Source: Lewinella sp. IMCC34183
GTDB taxonomy: Bacteria > Bacteroidota > Bacteroidia > Chitinophagales > Saprospiraceae
Direction of reading: 5' to 3'
DNA length: 64,000 bases
Assembly (NCBI RefSeq): GCF_003390915.1
Contig: NZ_QMEM01000001.1
Location: 930,001 to 994,000, forward strand
Shown: positions 8,324 through 16,031 of the stretch, piece by piece
Layout: each line of letters starts with the position of its first letter
Numbering within the stretch: position 1 is the stretch's first letter
Program-made: the position numbers and the translations under genes
The notes under the pieces: model-generated
What the model saw: the letters and a program-made list of their open reading frames with translations, nothing else
What the model was told of the DNA's origin: nothing
Databases searched by the model: none

Positions 8324-11136
8324 CGCACCAGCCCGATGAGGCTGCGGTAATCGTCGAAGCTGGCATCGTCGGTCTTCATTTCCAGCAGCGAGTCGTGCGG
8401 CAGGTGCACGTACAGATCGTCAAGTTCGGGACTCGTATCCGCGCAGCGAATTTCCACCAGACCTTCTCCCAATTGCTCCCAGCGCCAGTCGTGGGTATTG
8501 AGGATCTTCCGAAGGGTATCCCGCTGCACTACCGTGTGGTCGTCGGCGGAGGTGACGGTCTGGGCGCCCGCGAAGGCCAGCTCGTTGCGGGTGATCAGCA
8601 CGGCATCGCGCAGGATGTAGTACGCCGTAAACACCCGCCCGCTACCGGCCCGCTGGAGCAGGTCGGCGTAGAGCGCCAGCTGAATGTCCCTGGCGTTCAT
8701 CAGCAGGGTCCTGAACACGCTTTTGCCGCGCCATTTGAGGTCGACCACGGCGGTTTCCAATTCCCCGTCCGCGGCCGTACGCTCCAGGACCAGGTCGGCC
8801 CGGCCCCGGATCAGCTGGCCCTCCTCGCTTCCGAGCCCGCCCTCCAGCTCTTCCTCCGATCCCCGGATGGACCAGCCGTTTTGCTGGATGAAGTTGACGA
8901 GCGTCCAGGCGGATTTTTTGATGGTAAGCAGAAACTGTACCTGCTCCGGCTCCTGTCCGTACTCGAGCAGTACGGCGCCTTCCTGCTGGAGCAGGCGGCG
9001 GGAATTGAGGTCGATCCACTGGTATACCTGGTCCCGGGTGAAGGGGGCATCCGCGGCGGAAATCTCCTCCAGTAGCCGCTCGACGAAGAGGTGGCCGAGG
9101 TTGCCCCGCAGGCGGTTTTCGCTGGCGATCGACAACAGGGGAGCCTTGCGCAGCTTCAACTGGTGCCGGAATACCCACTTGTGGGGGTAGTACAGCAGGT
9201 CGTCCATCGACGAGGGGGTTTCCCGTTCCCGTGGCACGAGGGCGGCGGGGCGCTCCATACGTACGTGCGGCCGGGGCGTGGACAGCAGCTGAAGGGGCAC
9301 CGGCCGAAACTTCGGCAGCCGCAGGTCGGCGAGTAGCCCGGCGGGCGATCCGGCGGCGTCGATGTCTACGGTGATGGCGGGCAGGTCCGCCTCGCGGAAG
9401 GCTGCCTCCAGGTCCCCCATGAGGGCGTGGGGCTCCATCTCCGTACCGTCGACCCGTTGCGGGATGCACAGGATCAGTTGGTCCCGCGTAGTCAATAGGG
9501 GGCGGAGGTTTTGCCAGAGCTGCAGCCGGTTTCGTTGCTCCGGGGAGTACACCCCGCACCCGCGTTCGCGCAAGAAGGCAAGCTCGTCCGGGTAGTAGCG
9601 GCTGAAGAAGTAGGTAGGATCGTTCTCTACGAAATCCCACCAGATCAGCCGTCCGAGTTCCGGCTGCCCGCTGCCGGGGAGGCGGGCGGTGGACGCGGGT
9701 GCAAAGGTCACCGGCAAGGACCCCCGCTCGGCGGGCAGGAATTGCGTCGGTGCCGGCTGGTAAACGGTCCGGACCAGGCGTTCGATATCCAGGTAACTCA
9801 GGTCGGCCTCGGGTTGCGCGTCCAGCAGCTCGGTGGCGCGCTCGGCCTGGGCGGAGAGCACCAGCAGGCCGGTCTGCTCCTTATCTTCCTCGTAGGCCTC
9901 CAGGGCCCAATTCCGCAGGAATACGAACAGCCCGCGCACCTCCGCCTTCGGTACCCGCTCTTCGCGCTGGTAGCGCCGGCGGCGGAACCAAAAGTCGTAC
10001 TGCTCGCGTGCCTTGCGGACGCGGTTCGGGGAGATTTTCGGATTGGCGTCCATTTCCCGGAAGGTCTGCTCTACGGCGTACACCCACCGGTTGCCGAACA
10101 GCCCCGGCGTATCCGCCAGATGTACGGCCAGCCGCTGCCCCAGCCGCCGTTCCAGGGGCTTGGTGACGAGGCTGACGAACTCCATGATGCGCTGCACCTC
10201 CACCGGCTCCCAGAGGAAGGCGGTGACCAGCTTCAGGACCTGCAGACTGGGACGGGCCAGGCTCGTGGAGGATATACCCATGCTGGGAAGTCCCTCCGTG
10301 GTAAAGGCGGTGTCCAGGGTCTGATTGCGTACGGTCATCAGTACGCCCGGCCGCCATTCGGGATTGTCGCGGACCATCCGCGCCAGGTAGGCGGCAATGT
10401 GTGTCTCGCGCTCGGCGCGTAGTACCACGAGGCTGCCGTCGCCGGAGAGCGGCAGGGGCAGCGGGCGGGCGGCGGGCTGCCCGGAATCGGGGGCCAGGAG
10501 GGCCTGCAGTTTCTCCTGCCACCGGCCCAGATCGGTGCGGGTATCGGGAGCGGCGGGCGGGGGTACGTGGGTCACCCGGTCGCCGCCCGCCCGCAGGCGG
10601 TCCAGCAACCGCAGCAGGCTGGGGGGCAGCAGGTCCGCCGGTTCGTGCACCATTACGGCGAGCCGGGGGTGCCGTCGGTCCGGAAGCGCGGCCAGCAGCG
10701 CCGTGAGGCGGTCCGCTGGGCCGGGCAACAGCTCCAGTTGCTGGCCTTCATCCAGCAGCAGCGCTTCGAGGTCGTGGAGTACGGCCAGGCGCTCGGGCGT
10801 GCCGGCGGGGGCATCGTCGGCAAGCCGGTAGCCGGCTTCGAACAACTCGTCGCGGCGGCCCAGGAGGTCCTCGGCGGTCGCGGTATGGTCGGCGGCGAAG
10901 GCCGCGGCGTAGAAGGGCGTGGTCGTGGTGGCCAGTTCCCGGTGGCGATCGATCACCTGCCGGTACTGCTCGGTGCGCAGGGCCTCCCGGTTGGCGGGGT
11001 TGCGCGACAGGGCGTAGAACTGCTCGAGGTAACGAAGAAGACCGGGATAGTCCAGGTAACACTCGTCCACGGACACGGGGGCGGGTTCGGGCAGTAGGGG
11101 GCCCGCGAAACTGAGACCCAGGTAGATCTTGATCAT
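8320..11136 (-). CDS. AddB-like PD-(D/E)XK nuclease/helicase-like protein
   Basis: A 938-residue protein resembling the AddB subunit of double-strand-break repair helicase-nucleases. The N-terminal two thirds look like a UvrD-type core without readable Walker motifs, as in AddB. From about residue 675 a PD-(D/E)XK nuclease domain begins: RGNLGHLFVERLLEE supplies the helix, GRADLVLE the acidic residue, and VVDLKWRGK (near residue 800) the D-x-K. It would process DNA ends together with an AddA-type helicase, which is not in this window. It lies 15 bp downstream of the START-like gene on the same strand, so the two are probably cotranscribed. Confidence 0.75.
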   Translation of the reverse strand: MIKIYLGLSFAGPLLPEPAPVSVDECYLDYPGLLRYLEQFYALSRNPANREALRTEQYRQVIDRHRELATTTTPFYAAAFAADHTATAEDLLGRRDELFEAGYRLADDAPAGTPERLAVLHDLEALLLDEGQQLELLPGPADRLTALLAALPDRRHPRLAVMVHEPADLLPPSLLRLLDRLRAGGDRVTHVPPPAAPDTRTDLGRWQEKLQALLAPDSGQPAARPLPLPLSGDGSLVVLRAERETHIAAYLARMVRDNPEWRPGVLMTVRNQTLDTAFTTEGLPSMGISSTSLARPSLQVLKLVTAFLWEPVEVQRIMEFVSLVTKPLERRLGQRLAVHLADTPGLFGNRWVYAVEQTFREMDANPKISPNRVRKAREQYDFWFRRRRYQREERVPKAEVRGLFVFLRNWALEAYEEDKEQTGLLVLSAQAERATELLDAQPEADLSYLDIERLVRTVYQPAPTQFLPAERGSLPVTFAPASTARLPGSGQPELGRLIWWDFVENDPTYFFSRYYPDELAFLRERGCGVYSPEQRNRLQLWQNLRPLLTTRDQLILCIPQRVDGTEMEPHALMGDLEAAFREADLPAITVDIDAAGSPAGLLADLRLPKFRPVPLQLLSTPRPHVRMERPAALVPRERETPSSMDDLLYYPHKWVFRHQLKLRKAPLLSIASENRLRGNLGHLFVERLLEEISAADAPFTRDQVYQWIDLNSRRLLQQEGAVLLEYGQEPEQVQFLLTIKKSAWTLVNFIQQNGWSIRGSEEELEGGLGSEEGQLIRGRADLVLERTAADGELETAVVDLKWRGKSVFRTLLMNARDIQLALYADLLQRAGSGRVFTAYYILRDAVLITRNELAFAGAQTVTSADDHTVVQRDTLRKILNTHDWRWEQLGEGLVEIRCADTSPELDDLYVHLPHDSLLEMKTDDASFDDYRSLIGLVR

Positions 11137-11151
11137 ATAGCGGTGGTGTGG

Positions 11152-11532
11152 CTAGCCGCCCATCTCGGCGCGCATGCGGGTGAGCTGGGTTTCCCAGAGC
11201 GCCTTCTGGTCGTCCACCTCGTCGTCGTCGGCAAAGTCGGTGACGTAGACGATGGTTTCGCCGGTGACGGGGCTCTTGGTGATGTTGAACTCGAGGTACT
11301 CATCCTCGTCGTCGGCATCCTCCCAGGCGAAGCGCACCATGTCGCCCTCGCTGTCCTCGATGAGTTCCGCCGCCTCGGGGGCGCCGCTCCAAACAAAGGT
11401 GTAGGTGCTGTCGTTAATATCAACTTCATCGCAGAACCACCGCGTCAGGCACGCCGGATCGGTCAGAAACTGGTAGACAATGTTCGGGGAGGCACGAAAG
11501 ATAAACTCCGAGGTAAACTTAACTCGTTCCAT
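11152..11532 (-). CDS. START-like domain protein
   Basis: A 126-residue acidic protein of the AHSA1/START-like superfamily. It begins MERVKFTSEFIFRASPNIVYQFLTD-like, a typical first strand and helix of the helix-grip fold, and continues LTRWFCDEVD. A D/E-rich segment follows (EDADDEDEYLEF). The final helix is KALWETQLTRMRAEMGG. Bacteroidota commonly carry this small START-like family; no reaction is known. Domain assignment is clear, function is not. The gene precedes the AddB-like nuclease by 15 bp. Confidence 0.8.
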   Translation of the reverse strand: MERVKFTSEFIFRASPNIVYQFLTDPACLTRWFCDEVDINDSTYTFVWSGAPEAAELIEDSEGDMVRFAWEDADDEDEYLEFNITKSPVTGETIVYVTDFADDDEVDDQKALWETQLTRMRAEMGG

Positions 11533-11665
11533 ATCAGGCGGTTGGCAAAAGTGGTAGCGGGCAAATAAGGTAAATAAAGCGAGATTACCAAAAGTTTATC
11601 GCCTTCCAACCTATTGTTTTCTCACGTGTTAATTACTCGTTATGCCCCAGTGAGCCTCCCGGGGC

Positions 11666-11696
11666 TTGATTTACAACCGTGTAGCCCGTAATTTTG
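11666..11696 (+). promoter_or_regulatory. Complete Bacteroidota promoter for the primary sigma factor
   Basis: TTG at 11666-11668, 20-bp spacer, TAATTTTG at 11689-11696. This fits the TTG-N17-23-TAnnTTTG arrangement described for Bacteroidota and is the best full promoter I see here. The ATG is at 11724, giving a short leader of about 20 nt. Confidence 0.7.
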
Positions 11697-11723
11697 CGGC
11701 CAATTTCAGAAAACGTCCCCTAA

Positions 11724-12593
11724 ATGAGACAGCTTAAGATAACGAAGTCGATTACCAATCGCGAGAGTCAGTCGCTCGAAAAATACCTGCAAGAAATCGG
11801 TAAAGTCGATCTGCTGACCCCCGAAGAGGAAGTCGATCTCGCCAAGCGGATCAAGCAGGGTGATCAGATCGCACTCGAGAAGCTGACCAAGGCCAACCTT
11901 CGCTTCGTAGTCTCCGTAGCCAAGCAATACCAGAACCAGGGCCTCAGCCTCTCCGACCTCATTAACGAAGGAAACCTCGGCCTCATTAAGGCCGCGCAGC
12001 GCTTCGACGAGACCCGCGGTTTTAAATTTATTTCCTACGCCGTCTGGTGGATCCGGCAGTCTATCCTGCAGGCCCTCGCCGAACAGAGCCGGATCGTCCG
12101 CCTGCCCCTCAATAAAGTGGGTAGCCTGAACAAGATCAACAAGGCCTTCAGCCAGCTCGAGCAAACCTTCGAGCGTGAGCCCAGCAGCGAAGAACTCGCC
12201 GAACAGCTCGAGATCAACGCCGACGAGGTGGAAACCACCCTCGGCGTGGCCGCTCGCCACGTCAGTATGGATGCCCCCTTCGTCGAAGGCGAAGACAACA
12301 GCCTCCTCGACGTCCTGGCCAACACCGCTACCCCCGGCACCGACTCCGCCCTGGAATACAAGGAGTCGCTGCGCCGCGAGATCGACCGCAGCCTCGGCAC
12401 CCTTACCGAGCGGCAGTGTGACGTCATCAAGCTATACTACGGCATCGGCGTCGAGCACCCCATGAGCCTCGAGGATATCGGCGAGAAGTTCGGCCTCACC
12501 CGCGAGCGCGTCCGTCAGATCAAGGATAAGGCCATCAACAAACTGCGCGGTGCGAACCGCAGCAAGCTGCTTAAGAATTACCTGGGGAACTGA
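11724..12593 (+). CDS. rpoD: RNA polymerase primary sigma factor (RpoD/SigA)
   Basis: A 289-residue sigma-70 factor that lacks region 1.1, as is usual for the housekeeping sigma of Bacteroidota. Region 1.2 is [19 protein letters not shown]. Region 2 runs from [15 protein letters not shown] through [20 protein letters not shown] and [15 protein letters not shown] (the -7 element and DNA-melting surface). Region 3 includes [15 protein letters not shown]. Region 4 is [16 protein letters not shown] with the helix-turn-helix [19 protein letters not shown]. It is monocistronic: a strong promoter lies upstream and a terminator at 12633-12672 follows. Confidence 0.95.
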   Translation: MRQLKITKSITNRESQSLEKYLQEIGKVDLLTPEEEVDLAKRIKQGDQIALEKLTKANLRFVVSVAKQYQNQGLSLSDLINEGNLGLIKAAQRFDETRGFKFISYAVWWIRQSILQALAEQSRIVRLPLNKVGSLNKINKAFSQLEQTFEREPSSEELAEQLEINADEVETTLGVAARHVSMDAPFVEGEDNSLLDVLANTATPGTDSALEYKESLRREIDRSLGTLTERQCDVIKLYYGIGVEHPMSLEDIGEKFGLTRERVRQIKDKAINKLRGANRSKLLKNYLGN

Positions 12594-12632
12594 TTTGGTA
12601 CCGTAGAATTTTAGTACTGTACTACTGTAGAC

Positions 12633-12672
12633 ACCCTCCGCCGTCTTCGCGCGTCGGAGGGTTTCTATTTTT
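12633..12672 (+). terminator. Intrinsic terminator of the sigma factor gene
   Basis: Arms ACCCTCCG (12633-12640) and CGGAGGGT (12655-12662) pair perfectly over 8 bp with a 14-nt loop, followed by TTCTATTTTT. The T-tract overlaps the -7 box of the next gene. Confidence 0.8.
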
Positions 12673-12673
12673 G
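12666..12673 (+). promoter_or_regulatory. -7 box (TATTTTTG) inside the terminator T-tract
   Basis: Exact TAnnTTTG that shares its T's with the preceding terminator and lies 7 nt before the ATG at 12681. Confidence 0.5.
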
Positions 12674-12680
12674 CGCACCT

Positions 12681-13223
12681 ATGGACGCACCACGCACCAA
12701 AAAGCGCCTGACCGAGCTCGACCGCCCGTCGCCGGTTGAGTTTGCCGCCACCGAGAAGATCTCGCTCTCGCTGATCCTGGACGATATACGCTCGGCGAAC
12801 AACGTCGGTAGCCTTTTCCGTACGGCCGATGGGTTTGCGCTCCGCCATGTCTACCTCTGCGGCATCACCGCTACCCCACCCCACCGGGATATCCTCAAGA
12901 CGGCTTTGGGGGCCACGTCGACCGTTAGCTGGTCGCACCACGAAAACTGCGGCACGCTGGTCGAGGGGCTCGTGGCGGCGGGTACGCAGGTGCAGTGCCT
13001 GGAGCAAACGCACGGAAGCACCGCGCTCTCCGCCTTCCGGGTAGATACGGCACAGCCGCTCGCGCTGGTGGTAGGTAACGAAGTGAACGGGGTTGACCAA
13101 TCCGTAATCGACCGCTCCCACGGCACCATCGAGATCGAGCAATTTGGTACCAAGCACAGCCTTAACGTGGCGGTAAGCGCCGGAATCGCCCTGTGGGCAC
13201 TCAGCCGTCAGCTGCGCCCGTGA
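12681..13223 (+). CDS. SpoU/TrmH-family RNA 2'-O-methyltransferase
   Basis: A 180-residue SPOUT-class methyltransferase that would methylate ribose 2'-OH in tRNA or rRNA using S-adenosylmethionine. Motif 1 is DDIRSANNVGSLFRTADGF. Motif 2 is LVVGNEVNGVDQSVID. Motif 3, in the trefoil knot, is IEIEQFGTKHSLNVAVSAGIALW. Only the catalytic domain is present, as in the short TrmL/TrmH-like group. Exact RNA target is not determinable. The start is fixed by the -7 box 7 nt upstream. Confidence 0.9.
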   Translation: MDAPRTKKRLTELDRPSPVEFAATEKISLSLILDDIRSANNVGSLFRTADGFALRHVYLCGITATPPHRDILKTALGATSTVSWSHHENCGTLVEGLVAAGTQVQCLEQTHGSTALSAFRVDTAQPLALVVGNEVNGVDQSVIDRSHGTIEIEQFGTKHSLNVAVSAGIALWALSRQLRP

Positions 13224-13292
13224 GGTCTGGCGATTGCCGCGCGGCAGGCTATCTTCCCCTCCCAATCAACCACCCTCTAACCCACATTTCCT

Positions 13293-13718
13293 ATGCAGCC
13301 TTTCCACCTCGCCGTCCCCGTTGACGACCTCGAAGCCGCCCGCCACTTTTACGGTACCGTCCTGGGCTGCCCCGAGGGCCGCACGGACTCGGAATGGATC
13401 GACTTTGATCTCTTCGGACACCAGCTCGTCGCCCACCTAGCCCCCAAGAAGGAGGCGGCCGACCACCGCAACGAAGTCGACGGTAAGCACGTCCCCGTCC
13501 CCCATTTCGGGGTAGTACTGAAATGGGAGCAATTTGAGCAGTTCGCCGAGCGACTGCGCGGGCAGGACGTCAAATTCGAGATCGAGCCCTACGTCCGCTT
13601 CGTGGGACTGCCCGGCGAGCAAAATACCATGTTCTTTTACGATCCGGCCGGCAACGCCCTGGAATTCAAGGCCTTCAAGGACATCTCGCGCCTATTCGCG
13701 AAGCAGTTGAACGGATAA
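13293..13718 (+). CDS. VOC (glyoxalase/bleomycin resistance) family protein
   Basis: A 141-residue vicinal-oxygen-chelate protein. The first module is MQPFHLAVPVDDLEAARHFYG with a metal-binding histidine at residue 5. The second includes VPHFGVVLKWEQFEQF. The closing segment FFYDPAGNALEFKAF carries the usual C-terminal glutamate ligand. These proteins range from dioxygenases to lyases and resistance proteins, so no substrate is assigned. It converges with purM, with a 12-bp palindrome in the gap. Confidence 0.85.
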   Translation: MQPFHLAVPVDDLEAARHFYGTVLGCPEGRTDSEWIDFDLFGHQLVAHLAPKKEAADHRNEVDGKHVPVPHFGVVLKWEQFEQFAERLRGQDVKFEIEPYVRFVGLPGEQNTMFFYDPAGNALEFKAFKDISRLFAKQLNG

Positions 13719-13727
13719 ATATTACAT

Positions 13728-13739
13728 GTGAAATTTCAC
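13728..13739. repeat. 12-bp perfect palindrome between convergent genes
   Basis: GTGAAATTTCAC lies between the stops of the VOC gene and purM. It could fold as a small bidirectional hairpin or be an operator-like site; no T-tract follows. Confidence 0.4.
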
Positions 13740-13748
13740 GTTTGAAAG

Positions 13749-14924
13749 CTACTCGAAGTAAGCTTCTACCCCCTGCGGCGTGGTGACCCGAACCTCGGCC
13801 CGCTCACCGGCTTCAACGTGTCCAATCACCTGCGCGTCAATTCCGAATGACTTGGCGACATCGATGACCGTCTGCGCATCCCGCTCGCCAACGTAGGCTT
13901 CGAGGCGATGGCCCATGTTGAAGACCTGATACATCTCCCGCCAGTCGGTACCGCTTTCCTTGCGGATGAGCTCGAAGAGCGGGGGCACCGGGAACAGCTT
14001 GTCCTTGACCACCCGCACGTCCGGATCAATAAACTTGACCACCTTGGTCTGGGCACCGCCGGTGCAGTGGATCAAGCCGCTGAGGCCGGGCCCTACCCGA
14101 TCGAGCAGCTGCTTCAGCACGGGCAGGTACGTGCGGGTGGGGCTCAGGACCAGTTTGCCGACGGTGGTCTCCTGTCCGTCCACGGTGATCTTTTCGGTGA
14201 GCGAACGGCTGCCGGAGTAGATAACCTTCCGCGGCACTTCCGGGTCAAAGCTTTCCGGGTACTTGTCGGCGTACTCCTTCTTGAAGACATCGTGGCGGGC
14301 ACTGGTCAGTCCATTGCTGCCCATGCCGCCGTTGTAGGCGTCCTCGTAAGTAGCCTGCCCGTAACTGGCCAGTCCTACGATCACGTTGCCGGGCCGGATA
14401 TCGTTGACGATCACCTGATCGCGCCGCAGCCGGGCGAAGGTGGTGTAGCCGACGTCGATGGTTCGCACGATGTCGCCGACGTCGGCGGTCTCGCCACCGG
14501 TGAGGTGGAGGCCTACGCCGTGCTCGGCCATGCGGTCCTTGAACTTCTCGGCGCCCCGGATGATGGTCTTGAGCACGTCGCCGGAGATGCGGTTCTTATT
14601 CCGGCCGATGGTGCTGGAGATCAGGATGTTGTCGACCGCGCCTACGCAGCCCATGTCGTCGAGGTTCATCACCAGGCTGTCCTGGACGATGCCTTCCCAG
14701 ACGCTCAAGTCGCCTGTTTCCCGCCAGTACAGGTAGGCCAGGCTGGTCTTGGTACCGGCCGTATCGGCGTGCATCACGTTGCACCAGGCGGTGTCGCCGC
14801 CGACCACGTCGGGCAGGATCTTGCAGAAGGCATTCGGGAAAAGTCCCTTCTCCAGCCCTGCAATGGCTTCGTGTACCTCGGATTTGGTGGCGCTCACCCC
14901 GCGCTGCTCGTATTTGCTTGCCAT
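13749..14924 (-). CDS. purM: Phosphoribosylformylglycinamidine cyclo-ligase (AIR synthase)
   Basis: A 391-residue PurM, which closes the imidazole ring in purine synthesis: FGAM plus ATP to AIR. Visible family landmarks: DTAGTKTSLAYLYWRE (substrate loop), DDMGCVGA, LTGGETADVGDIVRT, HCTGGAQTKVVKF and VFNMGHRLEAYV. The length matches the roughly 390-residue Bacteroidota form. The start at 14924 (MASKYEQRGV) is chosen because a -7 box TACCTTTG ends 4 nt upstream. A longer frame from 15008 would read through that box and a perfect 25-bp hairpin. No other pur genes are adjacent. Confidence 0.92.
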   Translation of the reverse strand: MASKYEQRGVSATKSEVHEAIAGLEKGLFPNAFCKILPDVVGGDTAWCNVMHADTAGTKTSLAYLYWRETGDLSVWEGIVQDSLVMNLDDMGCVGAVDNILISSTIGRNKNRISGDVLKTIIRGAEKFKDRMAEHGVGLHLTGGETADVGDIVRTIDVGYTTFARLRRDQVIVNDIRPGNVIVGLASYGQATYEDAYNGGMGSNGLTSARHDVFKKEYADKYPESFDPEVPRKVIYSGSRSLTEKITVDGQETTVGKLVLSPTRTYLPVLKQLLDRVGPGLSGLIHCTGGAQTKVVKFIDPDVRVVKDKLFPVPPLFELIRKESGTDWREMYQVFNMGHRLEAYVGERDAQTVIDVAKSFGIDAQVIGHVEAGERAEVRVTTPQGVEAYFE

Positions 14925-14928
14925 GCGG

Positions 14929-14936
14929 CAAAGGTA
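14929..14936 (-). promoter_or_regulatory. -7 box (TACCTTTG) of purM
   Basis: Exact TAnnTTTG on the minus strand, 4 nt before the ATG, predicting a leaderless purM mRNA. The inverted repeat at 14944-14994 begins 7 bp further upstream and covers the whole -33 region. Confidence 0.6.
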
Positions 14937-14943
14937 GCACCTA

Positions 14944-14994
14944 GCCCGCAGGACCACATCGGATGTGGCCCACATCCGATGTGGTCCTGCGGGC
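14944..14994. repeat. Paired-11-mer inverted repeat, copy A (25-bp perfect arms)
   Basis: Arms 14944-14968 and 14970-14994 are perfectly complementary over 25 bp around one central base. The core is ACATCGGATGT (14956-14966), 5 nt, then ACATCCGATGT (14972-14982). The plus strand is followed by TTTTCT, so it also looks like a terminator in that direction, but no plus-strand gene ends nearby. It sits over the -33 region of the purM promoter. Confidence 0.9.
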
Positions 14995-15071
14995 TTTTCT
15001 CCCGGCACCTGCGCTCGCCCCGCCTAGGGAGCTGGCTATGAACCGGTTAGCGCCTATCGGTCCACTTTCAC

Positions 15072-15108
15072 CCCCGACATCGGATGTCGGCGACATCCGA
15101 TGTCGGGG
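15072..15108. repeat. Paired-11-mer inverted repeat, copy B (18-bp perfect arms)
   Basis: Arms 15072-15089 and 15091-15108 pair perfectly around one base. The core is the same two 11-mers (15077-15087 and 15093-15103) with the same 5-nt spacing as copy A. The outer arm bases differ from copy A but still pair. It lies 3' of the CDF transporter gene, between it and purM. Confidence 0.9.
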
Positions 15109-15137
15109 AGCGTCCGGGAGCGGGAGGGTGAGAACCC

Positions 15138-16013
15138 CTAATGGTGACCGAACGGCTCCACGTGAATAAGCACCTGCCCCAGGTTGGGCAGCCGTTCCTT
15201 GAGGTAGTCCTTGAGCCGGTGCGCCAGATCGTGGCCCTCGGTGACGGTCAGGTCGCCCCGGACCAGCGCGTGCAGGTCGATGTGGTAGCGCATGCCGGAC
15301 TTGCGCACGTAGCACTTCTCGGTTCCCAGGATGCCGGGTACGTTCTGGGCCAGCGCACGAATTTCTTCGATCAGCTCGTCGTAAACGTGCTCGTCCATGA
15401 TCTCCCCCAGGGCGGGCCGGAAGATCAGCCAGGCGTTGTACAGAATGATGCCTGACGCCGCCAGGGCCGACCAGTCATCGGCACTGGCGTAGTCCGGACC
15501 ACCGATCAGCGCCACGGTGATCCCCGCGAAGGCCGTTACCGAAGTGATCGCGTCGCTGCGGTGGTGCCACGCATCGGCGGCCAGCGAACTGCTGTCGGTA
15601 GCGCGGCTGCGCCGCATTACGAACCGGAAGGAGAGCTCTTTCCACAGGATGATGCCCCCCAGCACGTACAGCGTCCAGGAGGCCGGGACCGCGTGCGGGG
15701 TGCGGATGTTGCTAAGGCTTTCGTAGGCGATGGCCGTTGCCGAAAACACCAGAAAGGCCACCACGCCGAAGGTGATGAGCGGCTCGATCTTGCCGTGCCC
15801 GTAAGGGTGATTCTCGTCGGCCGGCCGGCGGGCGTAGCGCAACCCCATCCAGACCATGATGGAGGAAAAGATATCGGCCGTAGACTCGATGGCATCGGCC
15901 ACCAGCGCAAAGGAATTCCCGAGCACGCCCGCCACTCCCTTGATGATGGCAAGCATAAAATTGCCGCCAATACTGAAGTAGATCGTTCGGATGGCTACGT
16001 CCTCGTTGCGCAT
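15138..16013 (-). CDS. Cation diffusion facilitator (CDF) family efflux transporter
   Basis: A 291-residue CDF protein, a proton-coupled exporter of divalent metals such as zinc, cobalt or iron. Six hydrophobic segments are followed by a cytoplasmic ferredoxin-like domain at about 205-291 (IRALAQNVPGILGTEKCYVRKSG, HIDLHALV). Metal-site motifs: ADAIESTADIFSS in TM2 (E-x3-D rather than H-x3-D), the ENHPYGHGKIEPL loop, and ADAWHHRSDAITS in TM5 (H-x3-D). The ATG at 16013 lies 3 nt after a -7 box. A TTG two codons upstream falls inside that box and is less likely. Confidence 0.9.
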   Translation of the reverse strand: MRNEDVAIRTIYFSIGGNFMLAIIKGVAGVLGNSFALVADAIESTADIFSSIMVWMGLRYARRPADENHPYGHGKIEPLITFGVVAFLVFSATAIAYESLSNIRTPHAVPASWTLYVLGGIILWKELSFRFVMRRSRATDSSSLAADAWHHRSDAITSVTAFAGITVALIGGPDYASADDWSALAASGIILYNAWLIFRPALGEIMDEHVYDELIEEIRALAQNVPGILGTEKCYVRKSGMRYHIDLHALVRGDLTVTEGHDLAHRLKDYLKERLPNLGQVLIHVEPFGHH

Positions 16014-16016
16014 GCC

Positions 16017-16024
16017 CAAAGATA
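16017..16024 (-). promoter_or_regulatory. -7 box (TATCTTTG) of the CDF gene
   Basis: Exact TAnnTTTG on the minus strand, ending 3 nt before the ATG. It follows the end of the upstream permease gene by only a few bases, so the CDF gene probably has its own leaderless transcript. Confidence 0.5.
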
Positions 16025-16031
16025 CCTACCG

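Noticed and set aside
14944-15000. Plus-strand terminator at repeat copy A
   Set aside because: The hairpin is followed by TTTTCT, but no plus-strand gene ends there and three other copies lack a T-tract, so the repeat explanation is better.
14925-15008. N-terminal extension of PurM
   Set aside because: It would translate the -7 box and the perfect hairpin; the 14924 start gives the expected PurM length.
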